A DNA stretch of 64,000 bases from Vibrio penaeicida (GTDB lineage: Bacteria; Pseudomonadota; Gammaproteobacteria; Enterobacterales; Vibrionaceae), in assembly GCF_002933855.1 (NCBI RefSeq), contig NZ_BFAQ01000024.1, positions 31,869 to 95,868 on the forward strand, in the 5' to 3' direction. Shown in pieces: positions 18,399 to 28,600 of the stretch. The position numbers and the translations under genes were made by a program. Position 1 is the first letter of the stretch. Each line of letters starts with the position of its first letter. The notes below the pieces were generated by a model. That model was not told the origin of the DNA. It ran no database searches and saw only the letters and a program-made list of their open reading frames with translations.

Positions 18399-19712
18399 AT
18401 GCGATTACGCAGCTCCCGTACTCAAAGCATAGTCCTATTCCTTACCTTACTTATTGCCAGTCAGGTTTTTTCCTACTTTGCTGTTTTCAATTACGCGCTC
18501 TTGCCTAGCTTGCAGCAGTTCAACCGTATTCTTGCCTACGAAATGAACCTCATGCTGGATGAAAGCGTTGAGATCGAGTCAGGCGTAGTGCTCGAAGCGC
18601 CACAGCGTCGTAAACTGCTGGAGCAGCTTGGGGTAACCATGCATACGCTTGATGAAGCCATCGTCGAGGAGTATGACAAAGCCACAGAAATCGATTTGAT
18701 GAGTGAAGAAATGAGCGCCGCCCTCGACAGAGAAACGCACGTTCGCCTTATCTTGTCGGAAGAAAGCTACGTGTTATGGGTGAAAATCGAGTCTTTATCA
18801 GGGTATTTGATTCGGATTCCATTGTCGGAACTGCAAGAAGAAGACTTCGCGCCCTTTTTCCGCAACAGCCTTATTGGGGCATTGTTGATTATCGCGGGTG
18901 GTTGGTTGTTTATTCGTTTGCAAAACCGCCCACTAATGGCATTAGAAAAAGCGGCCGCAAACGTTGGGCGAGGTGAAATTCCACCACCACTGCCAGAGCG
19001 TGGAGCAACCGAAATTAAAGCGGTGACAAAAGCGTTCAACCAAATGTCTCGTGGTATTCAAGAGCTAGAAGGGGATAGAGCACTTCTCATGGCTGGGATC
19101 AGTCACGATTTACGTACTCCTCTTACTCGAATTCGACTAGCGACGGAAATGATGTCGCCTGAAGATGCGTATTTAGCTGAAGGGATCATCAGTGATACTG
19201 AAGAGTGTAATGAGATCATCAGCCAGTTTATGGATTATTTGAAACCCGTAAATACGGATTCATTCGCTCCTGTGCATCTTAACGACATTGCAAAAGACGT
19301 GGCCGGATCGGAAGGGGGTTACGAAATCCCTATCGAAACGGACCTACAAGAACCGAATAAGCCTGTGTTAGGTAGCCCAATCGCGATCAAACGCGCCGTC
19401 AGCAACTTGGTGGTGAATGCTGTTCGCTATGGTAATGGTTGGGTGAAAGTGAGTTCGGGTATGACAGCCGACAACAAGCTGACGTGGGTATGCGTAGAAG
19501 ATAACGGGCCAGGAATCGAAAAAGACCAGATAGCGAAGTTGTTTGAACCTTTTACTCGGGGCGATACTGCGCGCGGCAGCGAAGGCACTGGGTTGGGGTT
19601 GGCGATCGTTAAACGTATCATGAGCCAGCATTTCGGCTCGGTGGTGGTGAATAACCGCAGCGAAGGGGGGCTGAAAGTTCAAATTAGCTTCCCTGTAGCG
19701 AAAAAACAGTAA
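18399..19712 (+). CDS. envZ: Osmosensor histidine kinase EnvZ
   Basis: A 437-aa sensor kinase. It has a short basic N-terminus, TM1 (about 12-32), a periplasmic domain of about 115 residues, TM2 (about 150-170), a HAMP linker ([17 protein letters not shown]), the DHp helix with phospho-His236 in [16 protein letters not shown], and the ATPase domain with N ([11 protein letters not shown]), G1 (VEDNGPGIE) and G2 ([11 protein letters not shown]) boxes. GAAAGGAG precedes ATG 18399. EnvZ phosphorylates and dephosphorylates OmpR. Unlike the E. coli operon, where the genes overlap, here they are about 100 bp apart with an intervening terminator. Confidence 0.95.
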   Translation: MRLRSSRTQSIVLFLTLLIASQVFSYFAVFNYALLPSLQQFNRILAYEMNLMLDESVEIESGVVLEAPQRRKLLEQLGVTMHTLDEAIVEEYDKATEIDLMSEEMSAALDRETHVRLILSEESYVLWVKIESLSGYLIRIPLSELQEEDFAPFFRNSLIGALLIIAGGWLFIRLQNRPLMALEKAAANVGRGEIPPPLPERGATEIKAVTKAFNQMSRGIQELEGDRALLMAGISHDLRTPLTRIRLATEMMSPEDAYLAEGIISDTEECNEIISQFMDYLKPVNTDSFAPVHLNDIAKDVAGSEGGYEIPIETDLQEPNKPVLGSPIAIKRAVSNLVVNAVRYGNGWVKVSSGMTADNKLTWVCVEDNGPGIEKDQIAKLFEPFTRGDTARGSEGTGLGLAIVKRIMSQHFGSVVVNNRSEGGLKVQISFPVAKKQ

Positions 19713-19773
19713 GTGCTTTTCCGTTTGGGTACATAAGCGCTCCCCAAAAATACTCTTCTCCAAACGGACATTA

Positions 19774-19796
19774 GCCCCGCGATTGCGGGGTTTTTC
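19774..19796 (+). terminator. envZ terminator
   Basis: CCCCGC-GATT-GCGGGG followed by TTTTT, about 60 bp after the envZ stop. Confidence 0.92.
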
Positions 19797-19903
19797 GTTT
19801 ATGTTTCTGATTCCTTGCCTTGCTCTTGAAGATTTTTCCAATGAGCGTCAAACTAACTCTCTGAATCCACGTTTACTTTTCTAGAATCAAGAGAGACTTT
19901 TTT

Positions 19904-21994
19904 ATGTCGCAACTCCTGTCTGCCATTCCACTAACAGAACTATCTGGTGTCGGCGCAAAAGTGGCAGAAAAGTTAGCCAAAGTCGGGCTGAACACTGTTC
20001 AGGATCTCTTGTTTCATCTGCCTTACCGTTATGAAGACCGCACCCGCGTTTATCCCATGGCGAAGGTTCACCCAGGATTATGGGCGGCGGTGCAAGGAAA
20101 GGTGATGGGCGTAGACACCATTTTTGGACGTCGCAAAATGCTGACGGTAAAGATCAGTGACGGCAACGGTACGGTTACCTTAAGGTTTTTTAACTTTACC
20201 GCGGGCATGAAGAATAACTTCTCTAACGGAAAATTGGTTCACGCCTATGGAGAGATAAAGCGTGGCGGTCATGGGTTGGAGATCATCCATCCCGATTACA
20301 CCTTTTATGCCCCCGACCAAAAAGCGGAAACTGAGCCGACATTAACCCCCGTTTACCCAACGACGGAAGGGCTCAGGCAGATCACCCTGCGCAACTTGAC
20401 CGATCAAGCATTAGAACTCTTAGATAAAGCGTCGGTAACCGAATTGTTGCCAAGTGGTCTCTATAACAATCAGATGACCATGGGGCAAGCGCTGCACATT
20501 ATTCACAGACCTTCTCCTTCAATAGATTTAGAAGCGTTTGATGCCGGTGAACACCCAGCACAAAGACGATTGATTTTAGAAGAATTGTTGGCGCAGAATT
20601 TATCCATGCTTGCCGTGCGCAGTAAAACACAAATAGACGCAGCACTGCCATTACCCGCAGTGAACCAACTGAAACAGCAATTGCTGGATTTGTTACCATT
20701 CACCCCAACCGGTGCGCAGCAAAGGGTGGTTAACGAGATTGAGCAAGACTTGGAAAAGCCGCATCCAATGATGCGATTAATACAAGGCGATGTGGGATCA
20801 GGGAAAACGCTGGTGGCAGCCTTGGCGGCAGTACGAGCGCTGGAACACGGTCATCAGGTGGCATTAATGGCGCCCACTGAGTTGTTGGCAGAGCAGCATG
20901 CAATCAATTTTACAGAGTGGTTTGAGCAAATCGAGTTCAATGGTAAGCCCATCAAAGTCGGCTGGCTGGCAGGCAAGTTGAAAGGTAAAGCCAAAGAAAA
21001 GGAATTAGCCGACATTGCCAGTGGCGATGCACAAATGGTGGTAGGAACCCATGCTTTGTTTCAAGAGCACGTGGAGTTTAAAGATCTCTCTTTAGTCATC
21101 ATTGATGAGCAGCACCGTTTTGGTGTCCATCAAAGGTTGGAACTACGCGAAAAGGGAACCAAGCAAGGGTATTACCCTCATCAGCTGATCATGACTGCCA
21201 CTCCCATTCCCCGCACACTCGCAATGACGGCATATGCCGATTTAGAAACGTCGGTGATTGACGAGCTGCCGCCAGGAAGAACGCCGATTCAAACGGTCGC
21301 GATTCCGGATACGCGTCGAAAGGACATTGTCGACAGAGTTCGAAATGCGTGCCTAGAAGGGAAACAAGCGTATTGGGTGTGCACTCTGATAGATGAATCT
21401 GAAGTGCTAGAAGCTCAAGCGGCTGCTGATACGGCAGAGGAGCTTAAACTTCAACTACCCGAGTTGAACATTGGTTTGGTACATGGGCGCATGAAGCCTG
21501 CAGAAAAACAGCAAATCATGGCTCAGTTTAAGAACAACGAACTGCATTTACTGGTGGCGACCACGGTAATCGAAGTGGGGGTTGATGTGCCTAACTCCAG
21601 TTTGATGATCATAGAAAACCCAGAGCGATTGGGTTTGGCGCAGCTTCACCAACTTCGTGGTCGAGTAGGGCGAGGATCGGTCGCAAGCCATTGTGTGCTG
21701 CTTTATCATTCTCCACTTTCTAAAACAGCCCAGAAACGCTTAGGTGTGTTGCGTGAAAGTAATGATGGATTTGTTATTGCACAGAAAGATTTGGAAATTA
21801 GAGGCCCAGGTGAACTGCTTGGTACCAAACAAACCGGTTTAGCGGATTTTAAAATTGCCGATTTGGTGCGAGATCAAAAGCTGATACCTGAAGTGCAGCG
21901 TATTGCAAGGCATCTACACGAGCAATATCCAAACAAGGCTCAAGCGATAATCGACCGCTGGCTCGGCGATAGAGAGCTATATTCAAACGCATAG
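19904..21994 (+). CDS. recG: ATP-dependent DNA helicase RecG
   Basis: RecG remodels stalled replication forks and Holliday junctions. The 696-aa protein has the N-terminal wedge/OB domain (LSGVGAKVAEKLAKVG to KISDGNGTVTLRFFNF) and two RecA-like helicase domains. Walker A is GDVGSGKTLVA (about residue 295), motif Ia is APTELLAEQHA, motif II is DEQHRFG, then TATPIPRT, VHGRMKP, TTVIEVGVDVPN and the motif VI QLRGRVGRG. ATG 19904 has only a weak Shine-Dalgarno site. No clear terminator follows; the accessory island begins 349 bp downstream. Confidence 0.97.
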   Translation: MSQLLSAIPLTELSGVGAKVAEKLAKVGLNTVQDLLFHLPYRYEDRTRVYPMAKVHPGLWAAVQGKVMGVDTIFGRRKMLTVKISDGNGTVTLRFFNFTAGMKNNFSNGKLVHAYGEIKRGGHGLEIIHPDYTFYAPDQKAETEPTLTPVYPTTEGLRQITLRNLTDQALELLDKASVTELLPSGLYNNQMTMGQALHIIHRPSPSIDLEAFDAGEHPAQRRLILEELLAQNLSMLAVRSKTQIDAALPLPAVNQLKQQLLDLLPFTPTGAQQRVVNEIEQDLEKPHPMMRLIQGDVGSGKTLVAALAAVRALEHGHQVALMAPTELLAEQHAINFTEWFEQIEFNGKPIKVGWLAGKLKGKAKEKELADIASGDAQMVVGTHALFQEHVEFKDLSLVIIDEQHRFGVHQRLELREKGTKQGYYPHQLIMTATPIPRTLAMTAYADLETSVIDELPPGRTPIQTVAIPDTRRKDIVDRVRNACLEGKQAYWVCTLIDESEVLEAQAAADTAEELKLQLPELNIGLVHGRMKPAEKQQIMAQFKNNELHLLVATTVIEVGVDVPNSSLMIIENPERLGLAQLHQLRGRVGRGSVASHCVLLYHSPLSKTAQKRLGVLRESNDGFVIAQKDLEIRGPGELLGTKQTGLADFKIADLVRDQKLIPEVQRIARHLHEQYPNKAQAIIDRWLGDRELYSNA

Positions 21995-22343
21995 ATTAAA
22001 AAATTATTTGATGAAGGTGTTTATTGTTTGATTTACTAATTAAAAGAACAATAAAATAACCTAAGTCAATTAAACCATAATTACATTAATATTTATTTTT
22101 AAATATTGATCTGAATCTATGTCATTTATTTAATGTCCTTATTCTCTAACATAATCCAGTAGATAAATCTCAAATAAGATAAATATATTTTTACTCGATT
22201 TATAATTGTTAACTGAGTCTAAAATTTATCCAATCTTAATGTAACCACAATTCCATTGATGATATTTTTCGCAGTAAAAAATAAATCAAATTAATACTCG
22301 CGTATTGGTTTTAATAATACTAAATACTGGCTGATATCATCAT
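21995..22343 (+). promoter_or_regulatory. AT-rich upstream region of the NRPS island
   Basis: 349 bp of very AT-rich DNA with runs of A and T and no open frame worth reporting. It must contain the promoter for the glycosyltransferase/NRPS genes. I looked for a Fur box or another obvious operator and found none. The composition differs sharply from recG and from the NRPS genes and would suit H-NS-type silencing, which is inference. No integrase remnant, tRNA or flanking direct repeat was seen. Confidence 0.5.
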
Positions 22344-23681
22344 ATGGCGAATATATTAATATCGACTCATTGGGTAGGTGGGGATGTCATCCCTTTTATC
22401 CGATTAGCTGAATATTTGAAAGAACAGGGACACTCAGTCCGTATTTTTAGCCATTATGGATACCAACAATGGGTAGAAGACGCTGGGGTGAATTTTACGC
22501 CATGGGAAAATGAAGATTCGTATCATCAGCTCCAAGAATGCTTGCCTGACTTCCTACAGCCTTTTTCTCAACCAGAGCTGTTCCAGCATTTCAGGCAGAA
22601 GTATCTCAGCCCAGAAAGGCGATTGAAAGAATTCAATATCCTCGCCCAATACGCGAACGAACCCGGCACCATACTCATTGGGCGTTGCCGATCCAGCATA
22701 GCTGCCATGCACCTTTCCGAAATACATCAATTGCCTTTTATTAGCGTTTATCTTGCGCCCAGTAACTTGAGTTATATGGCACTGATCAATCAAGCATTTA
22801 AAGCAACACTAGACAAAGAAGTGAATGATTTTAGGGCACTTCTCCAGCTTGACGGGCAAACAACTTGGCAGGATTACCAATTTTCCAGCGTACACAATTT
22901 TGGCTTTTGGCCTAATTGGTTCTCGAACGAAGCCTTTGATTCTAAATTGGATATATCGCATGTGGGCTTTCCTTTAACTATTGAGAAATCGACTAACATT
23001 GAGAAACCTCGTGGCCTTTTGCCTGAAGCGGTCGAGCACTTTTTTCTCACGAACCCTAAACCCGTGTTGATTACAGGTGGTACAAGTCAGCTAGTGTCAA
23101 AAGATCTATACCGAACCGCCATCGACGCTTGTGCGCAAGCCAATCGCCCCGCAATTGTGGTGACGGAACATGATCATATGCTGCCTAGCGAGTTACCTAA
23201 GCAATGTATTCGAGCAAGAAAGCTCCCATTTGAGCATGTTTTTTCACGTTGTTCGCTAGTGATACACCACGGTGGGATTGGCTCTAGTGCGCAATGCGTG
23301 AGGGCTGGTGTGTCACAACTGGTATTGGCTCATATGACGGACGGCCCTGATAATGCAAGGAAGTTAGAAGCCCAACAAGTTGCCCGTTTTTTGCCCCAAG
23401 CTGAATGGACGACGGTCCATCTTTTGAAAGCGATGGAGGAGTTAGGCTCAAAAAGCGTGTTAGAGCATTGCCAGTCATTAGCCGAGTTAACGTCTCAAGA
23501 GCAGCCCTTCGAAGCGGTTCATCAGCGAGTACAGAAATTGTTGGAATCAGGTGGTGGATATATACCTCACCCAAGCAGCATGGTTGCAGACACCTCAGAT
23601 AAACCCAAGACAAAATCAAAGACCAGCATTAATAAAAAAGCACTACTCATGCGTCGGTTGAAAAAAAAGAGTCACGAGTGA
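22344..23681 (+). CDS. GT1-type glycosyltransferase of the NRPS island
   Basis: A 445-aa GT-B-fold glycosyltransferase. The N-terminal acceptor domain starts ILISTHWVGGDVIPFIRLAEYLKEQGHSV, as in MGT/UGT-like enzymes. The C-terminal nucleotide-sugar domain has PVLITGGTSQ and the donor-binding HHGGIGSSAQCVRAGVSQLVLAHMTDGPDNARKLE. The last 40 residues are Lys/Ser-rich and probably flexible. As first gene of the island, transcribed with the NRPS genes, it probably glycosylates the peptide or a precursor; neither donor nor acceptor can be read from the sequence. The ATG at 22344 has no strong Shine-Dalgarno site. It could instead modify a lipid or surface sugar. Confidence 0.85.
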   Translation: MANILISTHWVGGDVIPFIRLAEYLKEQGHSVRIFSHYGYQQWVEDAGVNFTPWENEDSYHQLQECLPDFLQPFSQPELFQHFRQKYLSPERRLKEFNILAQYANEPGTILIGRCRSSIAAMHLSEIHQLPFISVYLAPSNLSYMALINQAFKATLDKEVNDFRALLQLDGQTTWQDYQFSSVHNFGFWPNWFSNEAFDSKLDISHVGFPLTIEKSTNIEKPRGLLPEAVEHFFLTNPKPVLITGGTSQLVSKDLYRTAIDACAQANRPAIVVTEHDHMLPSELPKQCIRARKLPFEHVFSRCSLVIHHGGIGSSAQCVRAGVSQLVLAHMTDGPDNARKLEAQQVARFLPQAEWTTVHLLKAMEELGSKSVLEHCQSLAELTSQEQPFEAVHQRVQKLLESGGGYIPHPSSMVADTSDKPKTKSKTSINKKALLMRRLKKKSHE

Positions 23682-23749
23682 TTCACTTTTAATATTGTAT
23701 TTCTGTCGCACGTGAAATATACACTCTGTAATTAATGAGGTTACATGAA

Positions 23750-25600
23750 ATGAGTATGAAAAATGATATTGGGCAAGGCGTAAGCCTTCAATATTTATTT
23801 GAAGAACGATTTCGTTTATCCGGTGATAAGTGCGCGATCGTTTTTAAAAATAAAGAAGTCAGTTTTAATGAGCTAAATTCAAGAACCAATAGACTTGCCA
23901 ACCTACTGATAGATAAGCAGGTAAAAGCAGGCGATGTGGTTGCCATTCTTTTAGAGCGTTCAGAAGACGTTTTCGTGTCCATGTTAGCTGTGCTTAAGGT
24001 TGGTGCTGCTTATTTACCTGTAGATTTAAATTACCCTTCATCAAGGGTAGAACACATGTTAAACGACAGCATGTGTCGATTGGTCATCGCCGATGACAGC
24101 GGCACCAAAATGCTCGGAACCGTGCAAAGTGAATTGGCAGTGGATGTCGCATTAGTGGCGGATTCTTTGTCGCTCAATCCACGGCTTGAATGCCACCAAG
24201 GCGCAGCAACCGATTTGGCGTATCTTATCTATACGTCAGGTTCGACTGGAAAGCCTAAAGGCGTTTGTGTCACTCATGGCAATGTGGCTAATTTTAAATC
24301 AGGGATGCAAGAATGCCTTGGTTTAAGCGAACTGCGTAGCATGGCGTCTTTAACAACCGTGTGTTTTGACATTTTTGTTTTGGAATCTCTGGTCGCACTG
24401 TTGCAGGGACTGACCGTTCATTTGATTTCGGATGACGAGCGCAAATCCATTTCTCAACTTTCCGAAGCGCTTTCCAACGTGGATGTACTTCAAATCACCC
24501 CTTCTCATCTCAGTGTGATGATTGATGAACCTCGAATTCAAGCGGCTCTAGCTGGGCTTAATACCCTATTGGTCGGTGGTGAAGCATTTCCTGTCACATT
24601 GCTTAGAAAGCTCCAGTCAGTCACCCAAGCGCGCATTTTCAATATGTACGGACCAACCGAAACCACGGTTTGGTCGACCGTGCAAGATGTGACGCACAAA
24701 GATCAAATCGATATTGGTCAGCCCATCCTAAACACCCAAATTCTCATTCTGGGTGATAGCAACACAGAAGTGTCTCAAGGCGATGTGGGTGAAATCTGCA
24801 TATCAGGGGAAGGGGTCACCGCAGGGTATTGGAACCGCCCTGAATTGACGACGCAACGCTTTATCGAGCATCCGTCAGCACAAGGCAAGGTCTACAAAAC
24901 GGGAGACTTAGGGAGAGCCAATCCGGACGGGTCGTATCAGTGTCTTGGCAGAATCGACCATCAGGTGAAAATTAATGGTCATCGAGTCGAACTTGGTGAT
25001 ATCGAAAGTCACCTACTTGCCCAGTCAAGCGTGCAGCAAGTAGGTGTTGTGGTGTTGTCATCACAGTCTTACCAAGGGCAGTTGGCTGCGTTTGTCGTTA
25101 GCTCTGCCTTTGATGCCAATTCACTGCGGCAGCAGCTTTCCAGCGCATTACCCAGCTACATGATCCCTACGTACATTGAGCAGGTAGAGTCATTACCCAT
25201 GACAGAAAATGGCAAAGTCGATCGCCAAGCGTTAGCGCAGTTATCACCACGTACAATCACGGACGTTGTCTCGCAAAAAACGAACCCAACGCCCGACGCC
25301 TCGCAACCCCTAATTTTGCCAGAAACCGATATTGAAGAAGAAATCCATCGTATTTGGTGTGAAGTATTGGCTCGTCCCCAAATTTGCTGCACCCAGCGCT
25401 TTATGGACTTGGGCGGGACATCGGTGCTTGCCATTCAGCTATTGAGTGGGATTGAGGCTGAACTGGGCATCGAAGTGACCTTTTCAGACTTCATTACACG
25501 GGGGAATACTGTTCAGTCTCTATCGCGGTTAATTGAGGATCTGATTATCTCAGAGATGAGTGAAGAAGAAATAGAAGCACTAATGGCATCGGAAGAATAA
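23750..25600 (+). CDS. NRPS loading protein, A-T (predicted Gly)
   Basis: 616 aa from ATG 23750, with GAGG nine bases upstream; an in-frame ATG at 23735 is possible. The adenylation domain (about 15-500) has YTSGSTGKPKG, YGPTETT, YKTGDLGR and the A10 Lys in NGKVDRQ. The carrier domain (about 530-600) has LGGTS, with Ser558 as phosphopantetheine site. There is no condensation domain, as expected for a loading module. Specificity residues read by eye against PheA are D-I-L-Q-L-G-M-V-W-K (first D is Asp207), close to the known Gly code DILQLGLIWK. The acidic tail MSEEEIEALMASEE is a typical donor docking motif for the basic N-terminus of the next protein. Confidence 0.9.
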   Translation: MSMKNDIGQGVSLQYLFEERFRLSGDKCAIVFKNKEVSFNELNSRTNRLANLLIDKQVKAGDVVAILLERSEDVFVSMLAVLKVGAAYLPVDLNYPSSRVEHMLNDSMCRLVIADDSGTKMLGTVQSELAVDVALVADSLSLNPRLECHQGAATDLAYLIYTSGSTGKPKGVCVTHGNVANFKSGMQECLGLSELRSMASLTTVCFDIFVLESLVALLQGLTVHLISDDERKSISQLSEALSNVDVLQITPSHLSVMIDEPRIQAALAGLNTLLVGGEAFPVTLLRKLQSVTQARIFNMYGPTETTVWSTVQDVTHKDQIDIGQPILNTQILILGDSNTEVSQGDVGEICISGEGVTAGYWNRPELTTQRFIEHPSAQGKVYKTGDLGRANPDGSYQCLGRIDHQVKINGHRVELGDIESHLLAQSSVQQVGVVVLSSQSYQGQLAAFVVSSAFDANSLRQQLSSALPSYMIPTYIEQVESLPMTENGKVDRQALAQLSPRTITDVVSQKTNPTPDASQPLILPETDIEEEIHRIWCEVLARPQICCTQRFMDLGGTSVLAIQLLSGIEAELGIEVTFSDFITRGNTVQSLSRLIEDLIISEMSEEEIEALMASEE

Positions 25601-25657
25601 CGCTATACCCAAGCATCTAGAGAATAAATAAAACGAAGCAAACACAGTAGGCAATAT

Positions 25658-28600
25658 ATGAACGGTGAAAGAAAGGGAAGGCTTTCGCTTTCCCAAAAGC
25701 AACGGGAAAAGTTGCTCGCGCAGCGTAAGCGCCGCACAGGAAATGGCATAGAAGCATTGAACCGACAGGGCAGTGACAACACATTTCCGGTTTCTGAGTT
25801 ACAGCAAGACATGTGGGTACTTGAAAGCCTGCACAATGCGACCTCTACCAGCAACATCCCCTGCATGTATTCCGTTGAACATTCTTCTTCTAAAGAACAT
25901 TTTGACGTCACCAAGCTTCGCCGTGCCATGTCATGCTTAATACAGCGCCATGAAAGCCTACGAACCGTATTTGTGAACGAAGAAGGGCAGTTAAAGCAGC
26001 GAATATTGCCCAATGTACAATATGAAATCCGCGAAACGAATTTATCTGATCATAACCAAGATGTCGCAGCTCTATCGCTGGATGAGGTGATTCAGCAAGA
26101 TATTGCAGAAGCGTTTAACGTCAACACCGGTCCTATGTTTCGCGTGCACATCATCCGATGCAGCGATACTGAAAGCAAAGTAGTGTTTGTTTTCTCTCAC
26201 CTTATCTTTGATGGTGGCTCCATTGCGCATTTCGAGCGTGACTTCTTCCACTTTTATTTGCATTCAAACAGCGAACAGCACCCTGAAGAGACAAGTGAAG
26301 CCTTACCCGCACTTCCAGTTCAACCGGCAGACTACGCCCACTGGATGCAGCAAGAACCGCAGAAAGCCAAGCGAGCATCTCATCTTGCTTACTGGAAAAC
26401 GCAACTGGCGGGTTGCGACGTCGACTTAGCGTTACCTTACGACCGTACGCCAGGTATCCACAACGATGTGTCAGTTACTCAATATGAACACGTTTTACCT
26501 ACCCGTTTGACTCGTTGGTTAAAGGGCGAGTGTACACAGACAGGTACTTCGCTGTATTCCCTATTGCTGGCGACCTTTGGTGTCTTGCTGCACCGAATAA
26601 CGGGTCAAACTGACGTTGCCATAGCCTCAGCGTTCACTAACCGGAATCGCTCCGAGCTGGAGCACCTTATCGGGCTCTTTGCCAGAGAGGCATTACTGCG
26701 AGTTCGCTTGAACCAAAACGACACCTTTTCAAGCGTGAAGCAGTCAGTTCAGCAATGTGTGATTGAAGCGATAGACCACAGCGAGCTGTCTCTAGGTCAA
26801 ATCAACCGAGAGCTTGGCATGGTGAAAGCCAGCCAAGATGGGCAAGTGGCAAGAACGTTGTTTCTGCTTCGAGAGCATAAAAGCCAGCTAGGAAGCCAAC
26901 ACAGTGTGGAAGGGTGGGAACCGTATGGTGAAGTGCGTTTGGGGAACGACCAAAACCGCTACGATTTGAGCTTAGTCTGTCGGGATGAAGGCGATTCAAT
27001 ACGCGTGTCATTTAACTATAAACCGTCGCTGTTCAATGAATCCACGGTGGCACAGTTTGCCGCGATATTTGAGCGAATACTGCAAAGCCATATGGAAGAG
27101 ACGTTACCAATTGGGGAGATATCCCTGATACCTCCGATGGAAATAAACGATGTCTATCACCAATGGAATGACACCCAGCACGGCTATTCTGAACACAAAA
27201 CATTGCATGAAAAATTTGAAGAACAGGCGAAGGAAACCCCTGACAACACGGCATTGATCTTTGAACAAGATTCGCTTACTTACCGAGAATTGAATCAGCG
27301 AGCGAACCAGTTAGCCCATAAAATCCGAACATATCACTTAAACCGAAATCAAACGCAACTTGCGGCTAATACCCCTGTCGCCTTGTATCTAGACCGCAGC
27401 TTGGAAATGGTTATCGCGATTTTGGCGGTCATGAAATCCGGTGGTGCTTACGTACCCATTGCCACCGATAATCCTACGCAGCGTACGCGTTACATATTGG
27501 AAGATACTCAAGCGCAGCTGATCCTAACGCAAGAAAGGTGGCAAAACGATTTACTCGGTGTCTGCGAGGATTTACCTGCTGAAAGTGTCTCCATCGATGA
27601 AGGTAGCGATCGCACAAACGAAAATTATGAAAACGTAAACGCAGCTGTCAGTAGCTCGGATATGGCTTACATCATCTATACCTCAGGCACAACGGGTCAG
27701 CCAAAAGGGGTAATGGTGCCGCATAAGGGCGTGGTCAATCGTTTAGAAGCGCTGCAAAACCAATTTCCGTTGAGTACCAACGACAGAGTGTTGCAAAAGA
27801 CGCCTTACACGTTTGACGTATCGGTGTGGGAACTGCTTTGGGCGAACTGGACAGGTGCAGCGATTGTGATGGCGCCGCCAAAAGCGCATCAATCACCGGA
27901 GCAGCTGCATCACATCATGACGCAAAATCGGGTGACGGTTACTCACTTTGTACCTCCCATGCTAACAGGCTTTAGCCACTTTCTGTCTCACGCTAACCAA
28001 TCGATACCGAGTTCCGTGCGTCGTGTTTTTTGCAGTGGGGAAGCGCTAACTCCCGAACACATTAGGCTGTTCAATGCGATAAATGAGCATGGCGCAACCT
28101 TGCATAACCAATACGGCCCAACGGAAGCCTCGATAGAAGTCAGTGTGTACGATTGCTTACTGAATGAAACGGAAACCGTGCCCATTGGCCGACCCATTCA
28201 AAATGTGCGTTTATTGGTCATGGACCCTCATTCTAAGCATCTTCAGCTATGCCCTGAAGGGTTACCCGGCGAGCTGTACATAGGTGGTATTGCCGTCACA
28301 CAGGGGTATTTGAACCAACCAAACCTGACAAAAGAACGCTTTGTCGACAACCCATTTGCGACCAAAGAAGAGATAGCGCAAGGTCTAAACAAGCTTTACA
28401 AAACCGGTGATTTAGTCAGACGTCAGCCGAATGGAAACATCGAGTATTTGGGAAGAAACGATTTCCAAGTCAAAGTGCGCGGCTACCGTATCGAGTTAGA
28501 AGAAATTGAAGCGGCGATGCAAGCGCACCCAAGAATCAAAGCATCGTGCGTTCATACCGTTGAGGGCGCAGGTGAAAAGGCACTAGTAGGGTATTACGTG

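Noticed and set aside
21995-22343. Fur box in the NRPS promoter region
   Set aside because: No sequence close to the GATAATGATAATCATTATC consensus was found on reading the region.
25603-26013. 136-codon antisense ORF opposite the NRPS start
   Set aside because: It is a complement-strand shadow of a well-supported NRPS coding frame, as are the many other antisense ORFs in 24-44 kb.
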